Origin: Isoetes taiwanensis
Taxonomy: Eukaryota > Streptophyta > Lycopodiopsida > Isoetales > Isoetaceae
Direction of reading: 5' to 3'
NCBI GenBank assembly: GCA_021234155.1
Contig: JAJEKV010000054.1
Location: forward strand, 4,449,962-4,513,961
Length of the DNA stretch: 64,000 nt
Shown: positions 43,926-54,122 of the stretch, piece by piece
Layout: each line of letters begins with the position of its first letter
Numbering within the stretch: the first letter of the stretch is position 1
The notes under the pieces: model-generated
The model's database searches: none
Told to the model about the DNA's origin: nothing
Seen by the model: only the letters and a program-made list of their open reading frames with translations
Translations under genes and position numbers: made by a program

Positions 43926-46531
43926 ACATGTAGAAATCCTACATGAAACTTATCTTATTTTAACATGAAAGTAATTGTACCATTGGCTCTAATTTTTTCT
44001 CCTTGTTTTCTTCATTGAAGATAGCTTTCTAATGGCTTTTTGGTAACTTATTGAAATATTGTAGGAAATAAAGAACTTGGCAAACACCTCACAATGACTT
44101 TTTGGTAATTTTTAAAATACGGGTTGCTTTTTGAGTATTGTTGAGAACTTTAAAGGTATATTGTAATTTTTCCTTGTCGAATCATTTGTTCTATAAATTT
44201 ATCCTGTTCTTGAGTTTCAATTCTTTGCTTTTTGCAGATTTGCACGGTTGCTTCTTCATTTGATTTCATTTCTTCGACGCATCTTCGCTATGCTCATTTG
44301 TCACCTGAATCCAACATGGTTCATAGCATTTTCAACCAAAACCTGATGTAATATGCACAGTTCAAGATCCTAAGTGCATCATAGTTAGCGCAAAAATCCC
44401 TCAGCCGATGGTGGAGATGATGAGGTATCAGCTGCAGCTACAAGAAGATCCCTGGCATGGGGCAGTCGTCGATGAAAATGCCTTGCTAATTATATACCTT
44501 GTAAACGTGTCAATTCTTTGATGGTGAGAATGAAGCACCCTGTGCTTTTGGGGGATGAAAGAATCTTTCCAGTGTATGTAGTTTAGGTATACAAGAAATT
44601 TATCGCGGCGGCCCAAACCTAACCCAATATTAACAGGGACAATCTACTATTGCATTGCTTGCTCAGTACTGGAATTCTATCAGTTCAAATACTATTTAAC
44701 CATCTATAGTTGTTGTATAGTAGATTTACAAATGAACTGATTAGACTAGGACTTCAAAATAATGAGTCTTTGGCATGATGAATTGATAAAATGTTTGCTA
44801 TTAATGATTCGGTAAGCGTTGACATTTAGCACTTCAGATTGTATATCTTCAAAAGATCTTAAAAAATACAAAAGATAAAAAAACAATTGCCAAAGGGTTC
44901 AGATTCATGCGTATTGGCATTTCCTCTGCAAAATTTCCAGGAAATTGTTATCCTATTACAAATACAGTTGTTTTCCTAATACCGGAATGAAAATGCTTTC
45001 ATCTAGAGTTTGATTATGCAAGTCCAACTTTTAAAATTATTTGTGTTTCAAGATCAGACATTATTCCCTAAAAAAATAGTGCTTTAAATGGCAAAGTTTG
45101 TATAATGGCAATAAGTGCGAGCCTAAACAACGAAATGAACAAAAATTATACATCAAAGGCTTCCTTTGCTGCAAGAGCAGATGCCTAGTACTTTCTATAC
45201 ACAACAAATGCAACCTGCTGCAAAACAAAGATCATTTAGTTGAAACATTTATAAAAGCTTGTCTGAAGCCTTTTAACATATATTGGATTTGCAGCGTAGC
45301 TACAATAAGGATGTCAATTAAATTAAACAAAAATAAGTTTGCTGTATCAAAACGGCCATCAACCATGTTCAAACAAAATAACAGTGATAAAAATTTGGAG
45401 CCTTAAGCCATGTGCAAACAAAAGGACCGTGAATAAAAATTTGGAGCCTCAGCCAAAATACCACAAAAACTGTTCATTGTGGTTTATGGAAACTCGTGAA
45501 CTGAAACTATAGCAATACTTTTCTATTGACATTTATGACCTTATCATCTAGTGATGTTTCGCAAAGGTTGATGAGGAAAACATGTGCATTTTGAACCTAT
45601 TCATCCTCATGTTATATAATGCATCCCTATTTTCCCTTTCAGCACCGAACAACAGGGTTTTGATCAAAGGCTATGCTATTTGGTGCTCATATTTGGGTGC
45701 TAAACTTGTTTGGGCATGCAGGAAGTTCCGGTAATGCTATGTCTATTGCTATGGCTGTGGCTGTGGCAACAGTGGCAGAATAAATTGACCAATCTTGACA
45801 CTAATTTTGCAACTTCATTCTTGAACCTCCTTTTGACTGCCTCGTCCTTGTTCTACTATCTATCTATCTGAATAATATCCTTTGTTATCATCTGCAAAGC
45901 TCGAGTTCTAAAGCAGATCAAAGGCAGAGATTAATCATAGAAGGAATTTTATGCATATCTATCTTTTTTCTCCAAAACCTCTGTTGCCATAGCAGAAACA
46001 AAAAACTCCTTTGCATAGCCACTGCTTCACGATGTCGTATCTATGGCAAGAACTTGGTGGGCCAATCGCGGAATGAGTGTGCTAAAGATGTTTGTATCTT
46101 TTTTCCTCTAAATCTTGCTTTAGGACTCCACATCTCGGAATCTTCTCTGTGCATTTCGCCCTCCAAGTTCCTACTGACTTGGTTATCATATGTTTTGGAA
46201 GAGGACGAATCCTGAATAAACGGTTCTTGCATTCATTCTACCCAGAAGATTGAGGTTCTTGCAGCAATGGCTACAATGAATACTTCGTGCAAATTGACGG
46301 TTCTATCGTCGTTTTCCTGGTGGAATTGGCCCTACTCCTTACAATCTGAAGGCCGAGGCTACCCTAAACCGTGTTTGAGAAGACTACGGCACATACCAGG
46401 AGGGAATGAAGGCAAACTCCAGGACAACATCGTAAGCAATCTCTGGCTCCAGTTGTTGCGAGGCTACAATCGAGCTGCAGCACAAGCGATTTCAGAACCA
46501 ATGCGAGGGCTCCCATAACTAAACCGAACTG
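43926..46531. other. Intergenic, no convincing gene
   Basis: Mostly AT-rich DNA. An open frame at 46267-46518 (MATMNTSCKLTVLSSFSWWN...) has an ATG and no known domain. It could be a decayed first exon, but nothing supports it beyond length. Confidence 0.5.
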
Positions 46532-47522
46532 CCCTTAACCCCTTGTCCTTGCAGGTTAAGCTGATCCAACCGTTCCTGGCCGTCAGATTGCAGCTAGGTT
46601 ATTATCCATAACTTTCAGAATATGCTTTTGTCAAAGAATATCCTAAAGATTATTGCCATAACTCTTCGAATATTCTCCCCTTACAGAATATTCCAGTAGT
46701 TATTGTCGTAATCACTCGAATATGCCATATGAACAAGGAATATTCCATTTGATCGATGACTCTGTTTCTCCCCCTTTCTTCTTGCAACTCTGTTTCTCTG
46801 TTCTCAGAGTGGGCGCCGGAGATAGTAGGTGTCCAAATGATCGGTGTCCCTTGAAGAAGATTCGGCACCCCTGATTCTAGATGGAGATGCAGATTTCAAA
46901 CGATCCGGCAGCCCTCAAGACAAGTATATATGAGGATCCGGCGGCCAAACATCCTTGTTCAGAGGCCAAACATATTTTGCTCTGGTCGCAAGCTTCGTGA
47001 CTCTTTCAGATGCACTCGGCAGCGTCAGATTTTGACTGGAATTTTTCTGTGCAGAGATGGTGAGATTGCAAAGGATTGAAATATTTTAGCCTGTGAAATA
47101 TCATAGAACCAAGCAAATGCAAACTCTTTTTGCTATTTCTCAAATCCTACATATTTCTTAAAGTCCATCTGATTTTTAGCACCCAATTCCGGAGCTTTAA
47201 CCTACTCGGCCTGTTGAAGGGTTGCAAGTAACTCCATTTCCATCAGAATCAGGAAAGGCCTTGAGCTAAGCTTTGAAATTAAGCAGGAGCTGGCACTCTG
47301 AAGCCAAGCATTCTCCAGCTGCCTCAGAAAATGGTAGTGCAGCAGACCATAGCAGAAATAGTGCTAAGAAGAAAAATTCTTTCATTTTGGAATCCGAAAT
47401 GAGAAATGAACAGATCTGTGGTGAGATGAGCTTATAGATAGGTGTCTTGGAGACGAGCTTATAGATAGAAGGCAAGACGAGCTTAAGTAGAGCTTCAACC
47501 TGCTCGGACAAGGGGTTAAGGG
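46532..47522. mobile_element. 991-bp TIR element carrying a receptor-kinase exon
   Basis: Left end cccttaaccccttgtcc-ttgcaggtt (46532-46557) is the reverse complement of the right end aacctgctc-ggacaaggggt taaggg (47497-47522), matching 24 of 26 bases. Inside lie an LRR receptor-kinase signal-peptide exon on the minus strand and short gaatatt-type repeats (46610-46740). No transposase and no clear target duplication. This resembles a Pack-type element, a non-autonomous DNA transposon with host gene cargo. Confidence 0.65.
47266..47385 (-). pseudogene. LRR receptor-kinase N-terminal fragment
   Basis: From an ATG at 47385 the minus strand reads MKEFFFLALFLLWSAALPFS and then EAAGECLASECQLLLNFKA, followed by a stop. 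The first ~22 residues are a typical signal peptide. CLASECQLLLNFKA resembles the start of an LRRNT_2 domain (a C, then a 'LL.FK' helix) of plant LRR receptor-like kinases. It is cut off after 39 residues. It lies inside a TIR element, so it is probably captured cargo and not a local gene start. Confidence 0.55.
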
Positions 47523-47596
47523 AGGTCAACCTCCTCCTCTCGGGGGTAATGCAAAATAACCCTCTCGGCCCCTCGAGGAGGAGGTTAACCTCCTCT
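47522..47596. repeat. Short fold-back element or hairpin
   Basis: gaggtcaacctcctcctctc... (47522-47546) pairs with ...cctcgaggaggaggttaacctc (47569-47595) around a ~22-base centre. It abuts the TIR element at its right end. Confidence 0.6.
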
Positions 47597-48543
47597 TCAA
47601 AGCTATATCGGCGAAGAGAGCATGTACGCTTCCGGCTACTTCGGCGGAGCAGCTATGGTGCATAAGGTAAAGCGATGCTCTGCTGGCAGCAGTGGATAAA
47701 TTTTTAGTTTTTTTTTCCGCTGTTTTTTGCCCCACTCAGGAATCTAAGGAATCGCGGGAATCGAATATTGGTGTGAATGATTTATATAAGTGTAGATAGT
47801 TGTATATCTTGAATATCATTACCAATTTCCTTAGTTTTCTTCACATGTCCTTTTCTGGTTTTGATATGATTTCTTTAAAGCAGATCTCATGTCGTAAATG
47901 AACACATGGAACATAGTTTTCATCATGTTTTAGCACAGTGTTTAAGAGCTTGTGCTAAAAATTATTGCCTATGGCAGTGGGCAACAGGGTTCGAAATTTT
48001 ATAAAATGTGAGGTAAACAAAAATCCTTTTGGTGTTGAGATAAATAGGACATCTCAAATTTCAGCAGTAATAGGACAAAGTCCAATTTCCTTAAAACAAA
48101 CAATCCTACAAAGATAATGAAATCTTATACAAAAAAATGCAATGCTTTGATTAAGCAAAAATGAATGTGTCATTGCTTGTCTAGGTCCTTTTCTTCTTTC
48201 CCTTTGAAAAAAATCAAACTCGATAAAAAATTGGAAACTTTTTGTACGTCTGGGCTATGGTTGGAACTTGAATGGATCGCCTGTGTATGTTATTGGGCCA
48301 TGGCCATGGATGGAATGGGGCAGGAAGTGGTTGCCCTCTCTCTCTCTCTCTTCTCTGCTATTCTATCTGCCTATTGTGTTCCCGTCCATGTACATGAAGG
48401 GGTCAGAAAGGGAAGAACCGAGGGAGAAAAATTAGATTTATATATTTAAATGTAAAAAGAAAAGGTAATCCAACGTTTTGGTTAATATTTTAAAGGTGAA
48501 TTTTTATTAGATAAGTTATATTGTATAAAAATACATACTAAAA
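47597..48543. other. Spacer, no gene seen
   Basis: A short TC run lies at about 48336-48352. Otherwise anonymous. Confidence 0.5.
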
Positions 48544-48576
48544 CAAGGTGCTGCGCACGGAGGGTTGCCCTCCATG
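48544..48576. repeat. End module hp1, copy 2
   Basis: caaggtgctgcg plus hairpin cacggagggttgccctccatg, matching 7919-7951 with one arm mismatch. Similarity continues for ~60 bp beyond the hairpin. Confidence 0.75.
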
Positions 48577-48990
48577 GCCAGAGGGTGAAGTGGCTTAAAT
48601 CATTTTTTGAAGTCATGTTTTCACAATCAACCAAAATTGTTATTTCAAAACAAATATACTCGATACCATGACTTTATGAGGATTGGCCTGAAGAGATCTT
48701 TGGTGCTCACGTTAAGAAATCGACAATTTAAAGCATTGGATTTGAATGTGTTGTGTTCTAAATAGTAGGCTAAAATTTATCTAAAAGCCTCTATGTCACA
48801 TAAACATAAACATTTGGAATGAGTTCTTTAGCATGACATGCCCATTTATGCTTGCAAACAATATTGTCAATGATGTGTGGTCACGTTTGGGCATTTTGCG
48901 TGTGCATATCTATGGTCTCCATATTTCCATACATGCTAATAATTTTGTTCCAAGTTGTAACATGCAGGTCACAACTATTTTGTACAATGC

Positions 48991-49206
48991 TTACCCTTTG
49001 ATGAAATTGCCCATAAAGAAATGATTTTGATTGTCGTTCAGCTTCAGATCTTTCAGAGTAATAGCATTGCGTAAACCAGCAGGAATTGGAACTATTATTT
49101 TATTCACTTGGAGCCACAACTGGGTGAGTGATGTCATGCTTCCCACCACATCTATCGGACCCGTAAGCACAGGGCCCAGCATATTGTTTTTTGCCTGCAG
49201 TTGCAT
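48991..49206 (-). pseudogene. LRR receptor-kinase exon fragment
   Basis: The minus strand reads LTGPIDVVGSMTSLTQLWLQ, then VNKIIVPIPAGLRNAITLKD and LKLNDNQ. This is two leucine-rich repeats in the style of plant receptor-like kinases of the TMK type (a GSMTSL-QLWL-N block). The frame loses similarity after NDNQ, perhaps at an old exon border. It lies between hp1 and the inner hp2 of element B. No kinase part adjoins it in the right order: the kinase exon at 51938-52189 is on its upstream side. Confidence 0.6.
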
Positions 49207-49314
49207 CAGATTGGAGATTCGGTCTGTCTTGCTAGTTAAGCAGGTTCAAACATCCGCGATCCAGAATGCAGGTGACTGCCAGTTTACAGGGAAAAATAGG
49301 TTTGAAGCAATTAC

Positions 49315-49377
49315 CGGCATAACCTAGAATATGCCAGAAACCCACATAAGCAAGGGTTTTTCCCCCTAGAGGCAACC
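49315..49377. repeat. Module hp2, copy c (inner)
   Basis: gaatatgccagaaacccaca, gcaagggttttt and a ccccctaga/ggcaacc hairpin. It is preceded by gccagtttacagg, as also before the copy at 53096. Confidence 0.65.
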
Positions 49378-49764
49378 ATTGCTAGCATAGTACAGCATAG
49401 CAACCTTTACCATTAACTTTCATATTAGATATTAGTACGACAAGCATTCTTGCATTAAGCTGGTCCCAGCAGTCATCATTCTATGAGGCACATAAAAGAA
49501 CCAAACATAATTATTCTTTTGGCAGCGCAAAAGCTTTATGTCTATAAGAGATGCCATGGAAGGGGGCAGAGAGTAGCAGATGGGAGGTAGTGTCGGTCTG
49601 TTCATTCTTCTTAATGGCATTGCATCAAATTTATATGTATGCTTCATGTTTGATCTGTGTTGTTATATTTGAAGTGGAAATTATAACCAATTATAGGTTG
49701 CAAAGACGTTCAATATACTAATTCATCCAATTCAAATCTTCACGCAAGCTTATTCTAATAACAG

Positions 49765-50700
49765 GTGTCACAAAGGGGCTTGATCAAGCCCTTGCACTTG
49801 AATTGGCTTCCCCTGGGCATGTTATCATTGGTCGTGGACATGATGAGGAGAAGCTAGCAAGCTTAGAAGCTCAACTTGTTGATACAAAGCATCTTTTGAA
49901 AGTTGTTGACCTGGTGAGAGGCTTCCCTTTTCCTTTACTTTTTAACACCAAAACACAATATGCGTGATTGTCATAAGGATACTTAAAGATAACACTTGCA
50001 ATGATGGTGCAAAGAAATATCACAGAGGCAGAACAACAGGAAGACGCACACTGACCTTTCCTTGCAGATTAACATAAACAAATATTCTACTCAAAAAACT
50101 GTTAACCGATCAGAATGACTTCTGATCATGTGTGTAACGATGCAGTTAAGAAAAAACTGATGATTTATGGAAGTATCGTCTGACGTAGTCATAGAGGACG
50201 TACAATTTTATGCATTGTATTTGCCCTCTAGTCTTAAAAGACGCGAGGCAATTTTTAAATTTATCATAAATAACAGCTTTAAAAAATACTTACACGGGAA
50301 TAACAACCATAAACAAGAAACAAAAAAAAAAAGCCCTCATATCTTTTGTTTTTTTTCCTTTTCTTTGAGACTGGGTTTATCTATGACAGGCTTCAGATAG
50401 CAAGGTACAAGATTTTGCAAAGCTTGTCAGCAGGACGATGGGTGTGCGGATATCATTGGTGAGGCATACTGCATTGATTACCATGGTTTCACATCTTCAA
50501 TGCTGCTCTAGTGAACAGTGCAGGTGTTATGAACAAACTGCAAAGATATGGGAAATTCCAGCAAAAGATTTCGATGAGGCATAGACATAGAGGAGTTGCA
50601 AATTGTCTGAGGCATTTTCTTCAACACATTGTTGTAAGAAGAAAGGCATTGTCGTCAACTTGTTCCAGATCATGCAAAGGTCTCATTGGCACTTGCGTTG
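49765..50700 (+). pseudogene. Short-chain dehydrogenase/reductase, three exons (captured)
   Basis: SDR enzymes are NAD(P)-dependent Rossmann-fold oxidoreductases. Exon 49765-49913 (CAG acceptor, GTGAG donor) reads GVTKGLDQALALELASPGHV and continues IIGRGHDEEKLASLEAQL, i.e. the Rossmann start, where the usual G-x-G-L-G/Q is altered (GLDQ). Exon 50390-50458 reads ASDSKVQDFAKLVSRTMGV. Exon 50512 onward gives VNSAGVMNK, the N-N-A-G motif. It then shifts frame once (near 50535) into WEIPAKDF and later blocks such as GVANCLRHF and KKGIVVNL. The catalytic YxxxK exon is absent. Introns are kept, so it was copied as DNA. It sits within element B. Confidence 0.8.
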
Positions 50701-50904
50701 TGCTTATCCCCAAATTGCGCTGCCACCTGTGATGTTGGTTGTTTTTCTTCCATGTCAAGAACTGGGCCTCTGCAGAGACGGGAACAATTATTAATTGAAT
50801 TCAAACTTCGCTGAAGGTAGGATAGTCCTACCTGCAATAAAAAACATATTCGTATCCATCATCATCGTATAGGAATTGAGGAGCTTCTGCATCTCCAATA
50901 CCAA

Positions 50905-51290
50905 CGATAGTGCTGCCAATCCCATTACTTGGCACTCCAAAAAGTAGTCTACTGCAAGTTTTGAGTACTACGGGGGCTGAATTAAAAGCCCTTTGTACAG
51001 CAGTACAAGAAATGTTATGGATTGTCCATTTGTTTGAAGACTTGGGCATCAAAGTTTCTCCAGCATCCATTTTCTGTAATAACATGGGAGCTATCTCACA
51101 TGCTAAAGACTACCAGTGGCATCCTCAATTGAAACATAAGGCCATCTTCGAGAATATTTGGAAAATGGAACTCTTATACTTCACTACTGTCCCACACACG
51201 AACAAGTAGCAGATGGATTTACTAAACCAATCTTAGGCAGTAAATTTACAAAAATAAAGGATATGTTACATGTTACTTCTTTTTTCCCCA
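50905..51290 (+). mobile_element. Ty1/copia retrotransposon fossil (RNase H end)
   Basis: A short remnant of the RNase H region and C-terminal tail of a Ty1/copia polyprotein, inside element B. It is truncated at both ends, broken, and without recognisable LTRs. Old. Confidence 0.75.
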
Positions 51291-51937
51291 GTAGCCCTCG
51301 TCATCAGAAGGGGTGTAAGCATTTAACACGTCTACAGCTTAGAGATGATGTCACACTGCTGAGGTGGCATGTAGAAGAGATGGCATATAGAAGCCATACT
51401 CATCCGAGAGTTAACTTAGTTTTTCTGTTTGGGCATTACATAGAGCATCTGCAGTTTATTACAGAGGCATGAATAGGTTTTCTAATAGTATTTAAAAAAT
51501 TCTCTCTTTTCATATCTTTTTAATATGAATTGGTCAAAGAGACACATGCGTCAACTTTTAAAATAACTGGACATGCAATTTGTATAAAGCAAGTGATTGG
51601 GTGAGCAATTCATAAAACTTCCTGATCCATAGCCAACAACAAGGTAGACCTCTTAGAAACTCACAGCAAAGGAATGTAAATAGTAGAGCCCTCTAGCTAC
51701 TCCAACAGCAATCTCTAGACGCTGATGCCAATTCAAATAAGCCCCGTGCTTCCTTCCTGGAATCCGCACAGATGGCTTAAGCTTGTCATTGAAAGAAAAC
51801 ATAAAGGTGGTTTCTCACTTATTAGGCAGTCGTGCAAATTTCCATTTTTCGTAAATTCGTACACAAGGATCTGCATGTATGCCAGGAATTAGGTTATGAT
51901 TCCATCACAAAACATAATTTTACTCCACTCAATTCCG
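51291..51937. other. Non-coding interior of element B
   Basis: No gene or repeat recognised. Confidence 0.4.
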
Positions 51938-52189
51938 TCACAGTAGCTCTTTAATGATGATCACCTGTTGCCCATCTGCATGACAAAAGCCTTGAAGATG
52001 AACGAGATGCCTGTGATGAAGTCTGCCCAACAGTGCTATTTCATTTCTAAATTCTGTGCTGCCTTGCTTGCTATTAGGAGAGGCCTTTTTTATCGCAACT
52101 AGCATTCCATCTTCAAGGCAGCCAGAATATACTTTGCCAAACCCTCCTCTTCTAGACTGAATCTCTTTATTTTGGTGGCGTTTTCCCAC
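51938..52189 (-). pseudogene. Receptor-like kinase exon (N-lobe)
   Basis: The minus strand reads GGFGKVYSGCLEDGMLVAIK, then KASPNSKQGSTEFRNEIALL and GRLHHRHLVHLQGFC. This covers the glycine loop (GxGxxG as RRGGFGKVY), the ATP-binding lysine in VAIKK and the alpha-C glutamate in EFRNEI, i.e. subdomains I-IV of a plant receptor-like serine/threonine kinase. The first glycine of the loop is replaced by R. The catalytic loop and activation segment are missing. The frame then reads QQVIIIKELL and ends, probably at an old exon border. It is cargo of element B. Confidence 0.75.
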
Positions 52190-53095
52190 CTAAGAAGCAT
52201 TCCGCTGCCTAACAAAAATAAAGGAAGAATTATCATGATGTTTCACGTTTTCAAACCAGTTGTATCTTAATTATCAAAGACATCATATTGCCCAAACATT
52301 TTTCCACACTCTTTCTGCTTGCCTTAAAAGGAGAGCTGGTTTCGATTTGTTTTCTATCTTAAAACTTCCAATGTCAAAACACATACAGGACATGATAACC
52401 AGAAGAAATGACCTTTGCTAAATAAGCTAAAACGTTAGATAATGCAGTATCACAAGTTTTTTTCTACCTAATTGCTAAGAAGATAATAAAGAATGAGAAG
52501 AGCTACAAAATCAAATACATCGAAGTGTGACGCTCTGCATCCAAAAAGATATTCAGTTAACAGTAACAAACCAGTGGTAATGAGAACAACCAGTGGTATT
52601 TCCTATTTCCTTTCCACAAGCTTAATTTTCCACGGCCCAAACAAATTCATTAAAAAGCTTCATGTTCAGACTAGTTAAAGGGACTATAAGGGAGCAGAGA
52701 ATCAACGGAAAACAGATACCAACCTCTCGGTAATATACTTGTGCTGGGAACTTGAATTTCCCAGTGTCCAATGCGGCATACCAAGCCATTAATGACTTAA
52801 AAGAGGGGTTCTTCGGCTCTGCAGCGTCAATGTACCAATAAAATCTCTGAAGAAGCTATTAATCCACGAAGGAAGACGAAACCTTGCCAGGGGCCAAAAA
52901 AATGGTTGTAATTGCCCCGATTCAGCATCCTCCTCAGAATTCCCAGCTTGCTGCCATCTCCTCGTAGCAGCCGGGCTCTCTAAGCTTGCACTGGTTAGCC
53001 AGTTTCTTGCACCGGTTAGCCAGTTTCGAAATAGAGGCCCAAGAACAACGACCACCGCCAGTTTACACTCTATAGCAGGTTTTGAGCAGTCATTG
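52190..53095. other. Right interior of element B
   Basis: A minus-strand frame at 52789-53055 (MVVVLGPLFRNWLTG...) is open for 88 codons and contains a short duplication (NWLTGARNWLTSA). No domain is recognised. It may be a decayed first exon. Confidence 0.3.
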
Positions 53096-53184
53096 GCATA
53101 TTCCTGGCATATACTAGCATATACTCAGAATATGCCATAAACCCACACTCACAAGGGCTTGCCCCCCTAGGGGCAACCCAAAAA
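53096..53184. repeat. Module hp2, copy d (right end of element B)
   Basis: gcatatactagcatatact, then gaatatgcca, aaacccacac, aagggcttg and hairpin cccccctag/gggcaaccc followed by aaaaa. It is the closest relative of the 12257-12349 copy. Confidence 0.75.
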
Positions 53185-53552
53185 TCCTCCTCCCCTTAAA
53201 AAGAGTAGGACAAAATCCTAAGCTTCAAAAATTAGTAGGACAAAGTCCAATTCGTTAATGTTTTTTTAGGACAGCATGTCCTGCTCATCTCAACAAGAAC
53301 TGGACATTGGCAAATTTTGCAAGACAAAACATAAGGTTAACCTCACTTCTTTCGAACACTGGGCAATCCTAGTGCCTTGGCACTGTGCTAATCTCCTAGT
53401 GCCTTGGCACTGTGTTAATCTCGATAATACTAGATGCTTTCACGGTCAATAAAATTCAATTTAAATTCTCAATGTGTATATTTTATAATTGCCTCCGTGG
53501 AAAATAGCCGAGATGGAAGGTATATGTGGCACTTGCAGGAGGAATTCTGCAT
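53185..53552. other. Upstream region of the DnaJ gene
   Basis: A 21-bp phrase cctagtgccttggcactgtg is repeated at about 53370 and 53395. A tgcag at 53535-53539, shortly before the ATG, could be an intron acceptor, so further 5' exons (a leader or transit peptide) may exist upstream. None could be identified. Confidence 0.4.
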
Positions 53553-54122
53553 ATGGCTCCGCAGGAAGGATCGTTGGAGGCAGCGTATTCCGACTTGGGC
53601 CTCAAAATTGGGGCTGATTCCGATCAAGTGAAGGCTGCCTACCGTAACCTTGCTTTAAAATGGTTAGTCCCTTTACTATATAACATCTTAACATTTATTA
53701 TCCTTATGCTTGCTTCTCTTTCTTTTCCGTTCTAACAAGGATTTGTGGGATGCAGTCATCCTGATGTAAACCCTAGTGGTAGTACAGAATTTATGAGAAT
53801 CAAGGCTGCCTATGAAAAAATATTGAATCCAGACAGCCCTCGTGTTTCATATTATGGACCAACATACCCTAGAGCTTGGACTTATACCCGAGCCGGAAAG
53901 GATCCCAGAACTGCAGTTTTCTGGAGTCTGGGCATTTTTATGGGATGTATGACAGTTGGATCAATCTTATTTTGGGGTCATGCTCAATCTGAACTTTATA
54001 AAAACTATCAGTACTCTAAAGGGGGTGGTTTTAGAACAATTGAACCTACTCGAGACGCTCAGAAAAGAGCTAAGATAGCAGCCATTCTTCTTGCACATAA
54101 CGATTCCAATGAAGTGGAATGA
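53553..54122 (+). CDS. Small DnaJ-domain protein with membrane anchor (two exons)
   Basis: J-domain proteins stimulate the ATPase of Hsp70. Exon 1 runs 53553-53662 and exon 2 53756-54122. The GTTAGT donor and TGCAG acceptor join to give LALK-C-HPDVNPSG, which restores the HPD motif in frame. The product is 158 residues: J domain at about 9-65 (AAYSDLGLKIGADSDQVKAA, HPDV, FMRIKAAYEKIL), then one predicted membrane segment (TAVFWSLGIFMGCMTVGSIL) and a soluble tail ending DSNEVE. This J-domain-plus-single-TM layout matches small plant DnaJ proteins of chloroplast or ER type. No stop or frameshift is seen. The start is the first ATG in frame after a possible 5' acceptor. If upstream exons exist, a transit peptide would be added. 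It lies just right of element B. Confidence 0.8.

Larger units (their letters stand above)
48544..53184. mobile_element. Non-autonomous element B with several gene fragments
   Basis: Module hp1 is at the left end (48544-48576) and hp2 at the right end (53096-53184), with an inner hp2 at 49315-49377. This is the same order as element A (7919-12349) and close to its length (4.6 against 4.4 kb). Cargo: an LRR exon (minus), three short-chain dehydrogenase exons (plus), a Ty1/copia fossil (plus) and a receptor-kinase exon (minus). The mixture of unrelated sources and orientations implies several capture events, or nested insertions. Confidence 0.5.
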
